Shown: in pieces, positions 52,177-59,579 of the stretch
How positions within the stretch are numbered: the stretch's first letter is position 1
How the letters are laid out: each line of letters starts with the position of its first letter
Source of the DNA: Streptomyces sp. BK208
GTDB taxonomy: Bacteria > Actinomycetota > Actinomycetes > Streptomycetales > Streptomycetaceae
Assembly: GCF_004364245.1 (NCBI RefSeq)
Contig: NZ_SOAV01000014.1
Coordinates: 1 to 64,000 of the forward strand
Direction: 5' to 3'
DNA length: 64,000 nucleotides
Translations under genes and position numbers: made by a program
The notes under the pieces: generated by a model
Databases searched by the model: none
What the model was told of the DNA's origin: nothing
What the model saw: the letters and a program-made list of their open reading frames with translations, nothing else

Positions 52177-54609
52177 CTACTCGTTGGTGATCTCCTCGAC
52201 CACCGTGGCGCCCAGCTCGCGCACCAGCAGCTCCTTGCCGGAGAGCGCCGACTCGTCGAGGTCCGGGTCGTCGTCCTCGGGGATGTCGTCCTCGGGGGAG
52301 ACCGGGGGCGGCTCGGGCGCGGGGGGTCGGGGCGCGGGCGCCGCGGCGGGAGCGGACGCCTGGGCCGGCGAGGAGGCCGCGGGGGACGGCGCGGGCGCCG
52401 ACGGCCGCTGCGCGGGCGCGCTCCCGCCGTAGCCGCCTCCGCCACCGCCGAAGCCGCCGCCACCGGACCCGCCGAAGCCGCCGGAGGGTCCGGACCCGGG
52501 GCCGGGCGGGGGCGCCGAGCCGCCGCCGGACGGATCGACGACCGCGTCGATCTTCCACTCCACGTTGAACTGCTCGGCCAGGGCCTGCCGCAGCACGTCC
52601 TCGCTGCCGCTGCTCACGAAGTTGTCGCGGGCGCCCGCGTTGACGAAGCCGAGTTGCAGGGAGGTCCCGTCGAAGCCGGTGACCTGGGCGTTCTGGCTGA
52701 GCAGGATCCAGGTGAACCGGCGGCGGTTCTTGACCGCCTCCAGGATGTTGGGCCACAGCGCGCGGGGGTCGACCCCGGAAGCGCCCGGCGGCGGGGTGAC
52801 GGGCGCGGGAGCGGGAGCCGGTGCCGGTGCCGGTGCCGGTGCCGGTGCCGCGGCGGGGCCGGAACCGGGGCCGGGGGCGGCCGGTGTGCGGGACTGTCCA
52901 CCGCCCGCGGGGGCCGCCGTCGGCCATCCGCCGGGCCGGCGCCCGCCACCCGCGGGAGCGGCGGTCGGCCAGGCCCCGGGCGCGGACGCCGGAGCGGAAC
53001 CGGCCGCAGGCGCGGGTGCCGACGCCGATGCCGCAGGTGCGGGTGCCGCCGCTGCGGGGGAAGGGGCGGCAGGCGCGGGAGCCGCCTCGGCGGACGCGGG
53101 CGCGGGGGCGGGCGCGACCTGCGGATGTCCCTCACCGGCTGGAGGCCGGGCGGAAGGTCCGGCGAAAGGAGCGGCTGGAGGCCCGGCTGGAGACCCGCTC
53201 GCGTCGGAGGACGGACCACCGCCCGGACCGCTCCCCGGCCCACCGCCCTGGCCACCACCCGGCGCGGCCGCCGGGGCGCCCCCGCCCTGCCCCCGTACCG
53301 CCGCCCGGGCCGCGGCGGGCCCGCCGCCCGGCGGCACCGGAGCAGCGGCGGACGGTCCGGGAACGGCGGAAGCCGCGCCCCCCGCACCGGCGTGCGCCTC
53401 GGGGCCGGGCGCGTACCCCATGGCGGGCGCGCCCGCGCCGGCCGAGAACTGCACTCCGCGCTCGATCCGGTCCAGCCGGGCCATCAGGGAACGCTCGTCG
53501 CCGTACGCGGCCGGCAGCAGCACGCGCGCGCAGATCAGCTCCAGCTGCAGGCGCGGCGAGTGGGCGCCGCGCATCTCGGTGAGCCCCTCGTTGACGATGT
53601 CGGCCGCGCGGCTCAGCTCGGCGGCGCCGAAGGACCGGGCCTGGGCCTGCATCCGCTCGACGACGTCGGCGGGGGCGTCGATGAGCCCCTTCTCCGCGGC
53701 GTCGGGCACGGCGGCGAGGATCACCAGGTCGCGGAGGCGCTCCAGCAGGTCGGTGACGAACCGCCGCGGGTCGCTGCCCCCCTCGATCACCCGGTCCACG
53801 ACCTCGAAGGCGGCGGAGCCGTCCCCCGAGACGAACGACTCGACGACCGAGTCGAGCAGCGAACCGTCCGTGTAACCGAGCAGGGCGGTGGTCATGTCGT
53901 ACGTCACACCGTCCGCACCGGCGCCCGCGAGCAGCTGGTCCATGACGGACATGGAGTCACGCACGGAGCCCGCGCCGGCCCGCACCACGAGCGGGAGCAC
54001 GCCCTCCTCGACCGCGATCCCCTCCCGGCCGCACACCTCGGCGAGGTAGTCGCGCAGGGTGCCGGGCGGCACGAGCCGGAAGGGGTAGTGGTGGGTCCGC
54101 GACCGGACGGTCCCGATGACCTTCTCGGGCTCGGTCGTCGCGAAGATGAACTTCAGGTGCGGCGGCGGCTCCTCGACGACCTTGAGCAGGGCGTTGAAGC
54201 CCTCCGTGGAGACCATGTGGGCCTCGTCGATGATGTAGATCTTGTACCGGCTGGAGGCGGGCCCGAAGAACGCCTTCTCCCGCAGGTCACGGGCGTCGTT
54301 CACACCTCCGTTGGAGGCGGCGTCGATCTCGATGACGTCGATGGACCCCGGACCGTTGCGCGCGAGGTCGCGGCAGGACTGGCACTCGCCGCACGGCGTC
54401 GGCGTCGGCCCCTGCTCGCAGTTCAGACAGCGCGCCAGGATGCGGGCGCTGGTCGTCTTGCCGCATCCGCGCGGACCGCTGAACAGGTACGCGTGATTGA
54501 CCCGGTTGTTCCGCAGCGCCTGCTGCAGCGGGTCGGTGACATGCCCCTGCCCGATGACCTCGGCGAAGGACTCCGGGCGGTAACGGCGGTAGAGCGCGAG
54601 AGACGACAC
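52177..54609 (-). CDS. dnaX: DNA polymerase III subunit gamma/tau
   Basis: An 810-residue clamp-loader subunit. The AAA+ module begins at once: [16 protein letters not shown], Walker [13 protein letters not shown] near residue 46, a four-Cys zinc module after it, DEAHM, and the sensor TTEPEKV. Domain III follows to about residue 400. A linker of about 240 residues almost entirely Pro, Ala and Gly leads to a tau-type C-terminal domain ([19 protein letters not shown]) and another Gly/Pro tail. The GTG at 54609 is set by the conserved protein start; TATAAC nine bases upstream suggests a leaderless transcript. No A-rich frameshift site was seen. Confidence 0.95.
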   Translation of the reverse strand: MSSLALYRRYRPESFAEVIGQGHVTDPLQQALRNNRVNHAYLFSGPRGCGKTTSARILARCLNCEQGPTPTPCGECQSCRDLARNGPGSIDVIEIDAASNGGVNDARDLREKAFFGPASSRYKIYIIDEAHMVSTEGFNALLKVVEEPPPHLKFIFATTEPEKVIGTVRSRTHHYPFRLVPPGTLRDYLAEVCGREGIAVEEGVLPLVVRAGAGSVRDSMSVMDQLLAGAGADGVTYDMTTALLGYTDGSLLDSVVESFVSGDGSAAFEVVDRVIEGGSDPRRFVTDLLERLRDLVILAAVPDAAEKGLIDAPADVVERMQAQARSFGAAELSRAADIVNEGLTEMRGAHSPRLQLELICARVLLPAAYGDERSLMARLDRIERGVQFSAGAGAPAMGYAPGPEAHAGAGGAASAVPGPSAAAPVPPGGGPAAARAAVRGQGGGAPAAAPGGGQGGGPGSGPGGGPSSDASGSPAGPPAAPFAGPSARPPAGEGHPQVAPAPAPASAEAAPAPAAPSPAAAAPAPAASASAPAPAAGSAPASAPGAWPTAAPAGGGRRPGGWPTAAPAGGGQSRTPAAPGPGSGPAAAPAPAPAPAPAPAPAPVTPPPGASGVDPRALWPNILEAVKNRRRFTWILLSQNAQVTGFDGTSLQLGFVNAGARDNFVSSGSEDVLRQALAEQFNVEWKIDAVVDPSGGGSAPPPGPGSGPSGGFGGSGGGGFGGGGGGYGGSAPAQRPSAPAPSPAASSPAQASAPAAAPAPRPPAPEPPPVSPEDDIPEDDDPDLDESALSGKELLVRELGATVVEEITNE
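52780..53420. repeat. Low-complexity coding region in dnaX, including (GGTGCC)n
   Basis: This stretch encodes the Pro/Ala/Gly linker of DnaX. At about 52818-52850 a hexamer GGTGCC is repeated about five to six times, encoding alternating Ala-Pro. Slipped-strand change here would alter linker length by two residues per unit without breaking the frame. Confidence 0.8.
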
Positions 54610-54659
54610 GCATACGAGGTTATAGGCGCCCACCGACAACCGGACCGCCCGCAAACGAG

Positions 54660-54755
54660 ACGCCCCCCACGCACCCGCCAGAGCCGACCTACCCTTGCTG
54701 CCTTCCGGCCCTGGGGGAGTTCAGTCAGATAGCGCCGCGTGAGGGGCTGGCCCAC
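54660..54755 (-). ncRNA. ffs: Small SRP RNA (4.5S RNA)
   Basis: On the minus strand the conserved SRP core reads GGCCGGAAGGCAGCAAGGG, with a GGAA-type apical loop and the 5'/3' sides of the internal loops. The ends pair over 11 bp (GCCCCTCACGC with GCGTGGGGGGC). This is the short bacterial form without an Alu domain. It lies between dnaX and tRNA-Ser, a common actinobacterial arrangement. Exact ends are approximate. Confidence 0.95.
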
Positions 54756-54824
54756 ACGTTACCCGATGTCGGGCCCCCGGAACGAGTTCGCAAGCACTCC
54801 TCCGCGTCATGTAATGTTCTCGGC

Positions 54825-54909
54825 GGAGGATTCGCCTAGAGGCCTAGGGCGCACGCTTGGAAAGCGTGTTGGGGGCAACCCCTCACGAGTTCGAATCTCG
54901 TATCCTCCG
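54825..54909 (+). tRNA. tRNA-Ser (GGA)
   Basis: An 85-nt cloverleaf with anticodon GGA in CTTGGAAAG, a long variable arm (TTGGGGGCAACCCCTC) and acceptor GGAGGAT against ATCCTCC. Confidence 0.95.
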
Positions 54910-54931
54910 CCAGTGCCTCACCGGGCACGAA

Positions 54932-54972
54932 GTCGAAGGGCCCCGCAGTTCGCTGCGGGGCCCTTCGACGTG
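54932..54972 (+). terminator. Terminator of tRNA-Ser
   Basis: A perfect 17-bp stem between 54932-54948 and 54953-54969 around a TTCG loop. Confidence 0.9.
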
Positions 54973-55103
54973 TGTGCCCGACGCGTGTGTGCCCGACGCG
55001 TCGGCGGCTACGTCCGGCTCGGACCGAAAGGGCACTCCTCGTGGCTCCGGCGTTGCTCCGTAAAGGGGAAGTCTCGGGCGTCCGACAGCGGGATCACCCG
55101 ATT

Positions 55104-55125
55104 GATCACCCTGGTGGTCTTTTTT
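55104..55125 (+). terminator. Intrinsic-terminator-like hairpin before the MIP channel gene
   Basis: GATCAC (55104-55109) and GTGGTC (55114-55119) pair around CCTG, followed at once by six T residues. It lies 48 bases upstream of the channel's start codon with no gene before it except the already terminated tRNA-Ser. A repeated GATCACCC at 55092-55099 overlaps a possible alternative fold. Transcription attenuation of the channel gene is possible. Confidence 0.55.
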
Positions 55126-55172
55126 CGGGTATGGAGCGGATTGGTCTGTTCCGTTCCAGCGAAGGAGGGCCG

Positions 55173-56066
55173 GTGGCCGAACGCATGGTGCGCCGACGCG
55201 GTTATCGAGAAGGCCTCGGCGGTGAGATGTGCGCCGAGTTCCTGGGGACGTTCGTCCTGATCCTGTTCGGCATCGGTTCGGTGGCCGTCGCGGTCGCCGG
55301 GCTGCCGGGATCGGGCCGGCAGGTCGTGGACTTCGGGCCCGCCAACTGGCTCATCATCGCGTGGGGCTGGGGCCTCGCCGTCGTCTTCGGCGTCTACGTG
55401 GCCGGCGGCATCAGCGGGGCGCACCTCAATCCCGCGGTGACCCTGGGCTTCGCGGTGCGGCGGGACTTCCCGTGGCGCAAGGTGCTGCCCTACTGGCTCG
55501 CACAGGTCGTGGGCGCCTTCGTCGCCGCGGCGCTCGTGTACGCCTGCTACCGGTGGGCGATCGACGCGTCCATCGCCGCGGCGGGCGAGACGCGGAAGAC
55601 GTCGCTGTCGACGTACTCGATCTTCGCCACGTTCCCCGCCGAGTACTTCGGGGACTCCTGGTGGGGTCCCCTGCTCGACCAGATCGTGGGCACCGGGGTC
55701 CTGCTGCTGGTGATCTGTGCGCTCATCGACACCCGCAACACGGCGCCGACGGCCAATCTCCACCCGTACATCATCGGGCTCGTCGTCGTCGCGATCGGCC
55801 TCGCCTTCGGCACCAACGCCGGGTACGCGATCAACCCGGCCCGTGACTTCGGTCCCCGTCTGTTCACCTTCTTCGAGGGCTGGGGCGGCATCGCCCTGCC
55901 CGGGACGTTCCAGTGGTTCAGCGGCTACTGGTGGATCCCCATCGTCGGCCCGCTGATCGGCGGGGTCGTCGGGGTCCTGGTGTACGACCTGCTCATCAGC
56001 CCCGTGCTCAAGGCGCGGCTGAGCGTGCGCGAGGAAGGGCCAGCCACCGAGGAGCCCTCGCCCTGA
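55173..56066 (+). CDS. MIP-family channel (aquaporin/glycerol facilitator)
   Basis: A 297-residue membrane channel with six helices and two NPA half-helices: HLNPAVTLGF near residue 85 and AINPARDFGPR near residue 220. The Asp after NPAR is typical of glycerol-conducting aquaglyceroporins. Two longer loops (about residues 125-160 and the region rich in Trp near 235) set it apart from short aquaporins. AAGGAGGG lies just upstream of the GTG at 55173, with close spacing of three bases; ATG codons at 55131 and 55185 are alternatives. No glycerol kinase is adjacent. It may be attenuated by the hairpin upstream. Confidence 0.9.
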   Translation: MAERMVRRRGYREGLGGEMCAEFLGTFVLILFGIGSVAVAVAGLPGSGRQVVDFGPANWLIIAWGWGLAVVFGVYVAGGISGAHLNPAVTLGFAVRRDFPWRKVLPYWLAQVVGAFVAAALVYACYRWAIDASIAAAGETRKTSLSTYSIFATFPAEYFGDSWWGPLLDQIVGTGVLLLVICALIDTRNTAPTANLHPYIIGLVVVAIGLAFGTNAGYAINPARDFGPRLFTFFEGWGGIALPGTFQWFSGYWWIPIVGPLIGGVVGVLVYDLLISPVLKARLSVREEGPATEEPSP

Positions 56067-56090
56067 GCGGCCGGCGGGGACCGGCGGGCC

Positions 56091-57890
56091 TCACGGCAGG
56101 ATCCGTGTCCGCCGCTCCTCGCTCACCTGGTCCACCTCCGACACCCGGACGGTCGCCTTCATGGTCCAGACGCCGGGCAGGGGCAGCGTGAGCGTGTTGG
56201 CGCTCCAGTAGCCGCCCCGGTCGACCAGCTCCGCCTGGAGGGGGCCCACGTCCTTGCCGGGCAGGGTGAAGGCGAGGCGCAGCTCCGGTACGGCGGCCAG
56301 GCTGCCGTCGGGGCCGAAGACGACGGCCTGCACCGCGTTGTCGCCGGTGCGGCCCGGGTCCAGGGTGATCTGGACCGTGCCCCTGGCCGTCCCGCCGATC
56401 TCGAACGGGATCGTCGTGACGGACGCGGGCCGCACCCCGTCCGCCGGCCCGGCCGCCCGCGCCGTCTCCTCCGCGGTCCGGCCCGGCGGGGTGGCGGTGA
56501 GCACGGTGGTGACCGCAAGCACGACGGCGGCGACGACGGCCTCCGCGAGGACGGAGCGGCGCAGTCCGCGGCGGAGGGCGGACGCGCCGTCGGGGGCCGG
56601 TGGGCGCGCCGGCGGTGGTTCCTCCGGCGGTGGGCCGCCCACCGGTTGCGGCACCCGCTCGGGCACGCGGCCGGGCGCGGGTACGGCGGCCGGCGCCGAC
56701 AGCAGCGCCGACGTCCACCGCCGGGACACGGCCGCCGCGCCCAGCAACACGGCCACCAGGACCACCTTGGCGAGCAGCAGCCTGCCGTACGTCGATCCGG
56801 TGAGCGCCTGCCAGGAGCCTAGGCCGCGCCAGGACTGGTAGACGCCGGTGACGACCAGGACGGTCACGGCGGCGAAGGCGGTCCGGGAGAAGCGGGCGAC
56901 CACGGCGGCGGGCGGGGCCGGGCGCCCGGCGCGCAGGAGGGTGAGCAGGGCCGCGAGACCGCCCAGCCAGACGGCGGTGGCCAGCAGGTGCAGCACGGCG
57001 GACGTCATCGCGACCGGCACCTGCGCACCGGCCGAGGCGTGCTCGGCGGCGGCCCAGGTCAGGGCGAGGACGACGGCCAGGGCGACGCCCACCGCGGCGG
57101 CGAGCGGGGTGCGCTCCCCGAGCCGGGTCGTGCGGATCGTGCGGGCCGTGGGGGTCGTGCGGATCGTGCGGGCGAGGTACAGCGCGATCGGCGGCAGCAG
57201 CGCCAGCCTGACCAGGAGCAGGACGCCGGGGCGGGAGACGAGGGTGTCGCCCAGGGCGGTCGGTTCCAGGGCCGTCGACGGACCCGTCCCCGCCTCGTAC
57301 GGGGCGCGCAGCACCAGCAGGGCGACGGTGGACGCCAGCAGGGTCCACCAGGCCGCCATCAGCGGGCGGCGCAGCGGGGCGGGGTCCGGCGGGCGGCACA
57401 GGGCCGCGAAGGCCGCGGTGCCGACGAGCAGGGCCGCGGCGAGGTAGGAGAGGTAGCGGGCGATCTTGTGGAGGGCCGCGGTGAGCGGGTCCTCGGTGGG
57501 GCCGGTGTCCACGGGTGCGGTCGCCTGCGACGGCTTGCCGACCGAGAAGGTGAAGGCGCCCGAGACGGGGTGACCGTCGGCGGACACCACCCGCCAGGCC
57601 ACGGTGTACGTGCCCTCCCCCAGCTCGCCCGGCAGCGTGACCCGGGCCGTCTCGGACCGGCCGTCCGCGTGCCCGCCCTCCCCGGTGCGGACGCGGTGAC
57701 CGCCCGGGTCCAGGACGCGGAAGGAGTCGTCGCGCAGGCCGACGGACTCGCTGAAGGTCAGGGTGACGCGGGCGGGGGCCCGCCGCAGGACGGATCCGTC
57801 CCCGGGGTCGGTGGAGGTGAGGGCGGCGTGGGCGGACGCCGGTCCGGCACCGCCGAGGAGGAGCAGGACCAGCAGGGCGCCCAGCAGCAC
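56091..57890 (-). CDS. CopC-CopD fusion with C-terminal FixH/YtkA-like domain
   Basis: About 599 residues. A signal peptide ends ASA before HAALTSTDPGDGS, the mature N-terminus of a CopC copper-binding domain with its His. GHPVSGAFTFSVG closes it near residue 125. A CopD membrane domain of about eight helices follows. The last 110 residues, after a final helix, form a beta-rich YtkA/FixH-like domain (FEIGGTARGTVQITLDPG). A copper-uptake or copper-delivery role is inferred. The start is uncertain: the GTG at 57890 lacks basic residues before the hydrophobic core, and the frame stays open through 24-bp repeats to 58313. Confidence 0.82.
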   Translation of the reverse strand: MLLGALLVLLLLGGAGPASAHAALTSTDPGDGSVLRRAPARVTLTFSESVGLRDDSFRVLDPGGHRVRTGEGGHADGRSETARVTLPGELGEGTYTVAWRVVSADGHPVSGAFTFSVGKPSQATAPVDTGPTEDPLTAALHKIARYLSYLAAALLVGTAAFAALCRPPDPAPLRRPLMAAWWTLLASTVALLVLRAPYEAGTGPSTALEPTALGDTLVSRPGVLLLVRLALLPPIALYLARTIRTTPTARTIRTTRLGERTPLAAAVGVALAVVLALTWAAAEHASAGAQVPVAMTSAVLHLLATAVWLGGLAALLTLLRAGRPAPPAAVVARFSRTAFAAVTVLVVTGVYQSWRGLGSWQALTGSTYGRLLLAKVVLVAVLLGAAAVSRRWTSALLSAPAAVPAPGRVPERVPQPVGGPPPEEPPPARPPAPDGASALRRGLRRSVLAEAVVAAVVLAVTTVLTATPPGRTAEETARAAGPADGVRPASVTTIPFEIGGTARGTVQITLDPGRTGDNAVQAVVFGPDGSLAAVPELRLAFTLPGKDVGPLQAELVDRGGYWSANTLTLPLPGVWTMKATVRVSEVDQVSEERRTRILP

Positions 57891-57918
57891 CAGCCGCCGG
57901 AGCGCCCCGGCGTCCCGG

Positions 57919-58158
57919 CGTCGGACTTCCCGCGGGAGGGGTCGTCCGAGGGCCTGCGGGGCCGGTCGTCCGCATGCCCGCGGGGCGGGTCGTGCATATG
58001 GGCGCGGCGCGGGTCGTCCGTATGCCCGCGGGGCCGGTCGTCCGGATTCCCGCGGGGCCGGTCGTCCGGATTCCCGCGTGGCTCGACGTCCGTATGCCCG
58101 CGAGGCCGGTCCTCCGGGCTCCCGCGTCGCTCGTCGTCCGGACGCCCGAGGCACCGGT
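57919..58158. repeat. Ten 24-bp tandem repeats upstream of copC-copD
   Basis: Units begin at 57919, 57943, 57967, 57991, 58015, 58039, 58063, 58087, 58111 and 58135 with no gaps. The pattern is CGTCCG(G/T)ATKCCCGCGGGG then CCGGT. Two more decayed units may follow to about 58206. Because 24 is eight codons, all frames stay open. On the minus strand the copC-copD frame would read GRPAPRES-like octapeptides. Whether it is translated is unknown. Confidence 0.9.
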
Positions 58159-58470
58159 CCGCACCCGCCCGGGATCCGTCGCCGGGCTTCCGGCGGGAGG
58201 GGTCGCCCGGATGCCCGCCCGCATCCCCGCCGGGCCCGTCGCCGCTCGCGGTCCCGTCCGCCGTCGTTCCTTCGCCCCCGGCCTCCAGCGCGCGCACCGC
58301 CGCCACACCTCACGTCGCATCTCCGTCGTCGGGACCCACTGCCTCGCCGATACGTACGGACGCGGAGGCCGCCCCGCTCAGCCGCGTGCCGGGCGGCTCC
58401 TCACCACGACGGGCGGAAGGCGGCGCGGTTCACCGGGCGGCCACCGCCCCGGGCCCGCACGACCCAGGGG
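58159..58470. other. Region between the repeat array and the cupin gene
   Basis: No gene is supported except possible unrecognised N-terminal codons of the copC-copD fusion (frame open to 58313). The sequence is GC-rich. No clear hairpin terminator for the acylase-acyltransferase-cupin operon was found. Confidence 0.4.
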
Positions 58471-58962
58471 TCAAGGGCGGCACAGGGCCACGATCCGGGC
58501 CGCCTCGGCCGGGTAGCGCGCCGCGAGGTCGGAGGCGTCGCCGTGCTCGTAGTCCCCGTAGGTGAATCCGGGGGCCATCGTGCAGCCGAACAGCGACCAG
58601 GTGCCGCCCGTGCGGACCCGGCCGCCCATCCAGGTGCCGGCGGGCACGGTGAACTGCACGTGCTGCCCGCCCAGGACGTCCGGGCCGAGGACGGCCGTGC
58701 GCACGCCGCCGTCCGGGGCGAGGAGCAGCAGTTCGAGCGGGTCGCCGAGGTAGAAGTGCCAGACCTCGTCGGTGGGCAGGCGGTGCAGCGCCGAGTAGTC
58801 GCCCGGGCGGGCGGTGAGCAGGGCGAGGATGGCCGTCCCTGCGGGGCGGCCGTCCGGGCGCCCGGGTCCGGCCCAGGTGCGCCGGAACAGTCCGCCCTCA
58901 CGGGGGATCGGCTCCAGGCCGTAGTGCGCGATCAGGTCTTCGGCGGTCGGCGCGGACGTCAC
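58471..58962 (-). CDS. DUF985-type cupin protein
   Basis: A 163-residue single cupin of the DUF985 family. Conserved segments are HYGLEPIPREGGLFRRTW at the start, LLTARPGDYSALHRLPTDEVWHFYLGDPLEL in the middle (supplying His and Glu ligands) and FGCTMAPGFTYGDYE near the end. Members may bind sugar nucleotides or small acids; function is unknown. The GTG start overlaps the upstream acyltransferase stop by four bases (GTGA), so it is translated with it. Third gene of an operon headed by an iron box. Confidence 0.88.
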   Translation of the reverse strand: MTSAPTAEDLIAHYGLEPIPREGGLFRRTWAGPGRPDGRPAGTAILALLTARPGDYSALHRLPTDEVWHFYLGDPLELLLLAPDGGVRTAVLGPDVLGGQHVQFTVPAGTWMGGRVRTGGTWSLFGCTMAPGFTYGDYEHGDASDLAARYPAEAARIVALCRP

Positions 58963-59579
58963 CCGGGGAACGCTACCTCCCGGGGAAGGAAGGCGAGTTG
59001 CGCCTTCTTCTCGGGCAGGTACACGTCCGGCAGGTCGACCTCGGGCAGGACGACCGCGGGACCGGCGGTGAAGCCCTGCTTGAGGAAGCGGGCGACGGCC
59101 TTCTCGTTGGCCACGTCCGGGTCGACCACGATCCGCGTCCGGTCGAGGCCCAGCAGGACGTACGCCATGAGGGCACCCGAGAGGGCGGCGGTCCAGCCCG
59201 GGCGCGCGCCCTCGGCTCCGGCGGAGGCGAGGAGCAGGTGGACGCCGATGTCGCCCGGCTGGGCGGCGTAGCACTCGCCCACCCGGTCGGCCGCGGGGTC
59301 GTAGGTCTGGAGCAGGGCGACCGGCTCGCCGTCCTTGACGACCAGGAAGGCGTGGTGGGTGTCGAGGGTGTCCATGTGCGCGTAGACGTCGGCGACCTGG
59401 TGGGCCGTCAGGCCGTTCATGCCCCAGAACGCGGCCCGTTCCTCGCTCACCCAGCCATGCACCACCGCGGTGTCGGCGGCCGGGTCCAGGGGGAGGATGC
59501 GGACGGTTCCGAAACCGTCCAGCCGCTGCTCGTGGACGGCGGTCCGGTCGGCGTAGCGGACGGGGTGCGGGTCAGTCAT
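58959..59579 (-). CDS. Siderophore-type GNAT acyltransferase (AlcB/IucB/MbtK-like)
   Basis: A 206-residue GNAT protein resembling the Acetyltransf_8 family that acylates N-hydroxylysine or hydroxy-diamines in siderophore synthesis. Matching features are VHGWVSEERAAFWGM near residue 42, FLVVKDGEPVALLQTYDP, and PGDIGVHLLLA. The C-terminal VDPDVANEKAVARFLKQGF is the acetyl-CoA side. The ATG overlaps the acylase stop by eight bases and its stop overlaps the cupin start. The iron box upstream of the operon supports a siderophore role. Alternative: an acetyltransferase for another hydroxylamine or amine. Confidence 0.86.
   Translation of the reverse strand: MTDPHPVRYADRTAVHEQRLDGFGTVRILPLDPAADTAVVHGWVSEERAAFWGMNGLTAHQVADVYAHMDTLDTHHAFLVVKDGEPVALLQTYDPAADRVGECYAAQPGDIGVHLLLASAGAEGARPGWTAALSGALMAYVLLGLDRTRIVVDPDVANEKAVARFLKQGFTAGPAVVLPEVDLPDVYLPEKKAQLAFLPREVAFPG

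Noticed and set aside
52177-54609. Programmed frameshift in dnaX as in E. coli
   Set aside because: No A-rich slippery heptamer with a downstream hairpin was recognised in the core-linker junction; the sequence is too GC-rich for that type.
57919-58158. The 24-bp repeats as a CRISPR array
   Set aside because: Units are contiguous with no spacers and no cas genes are present.
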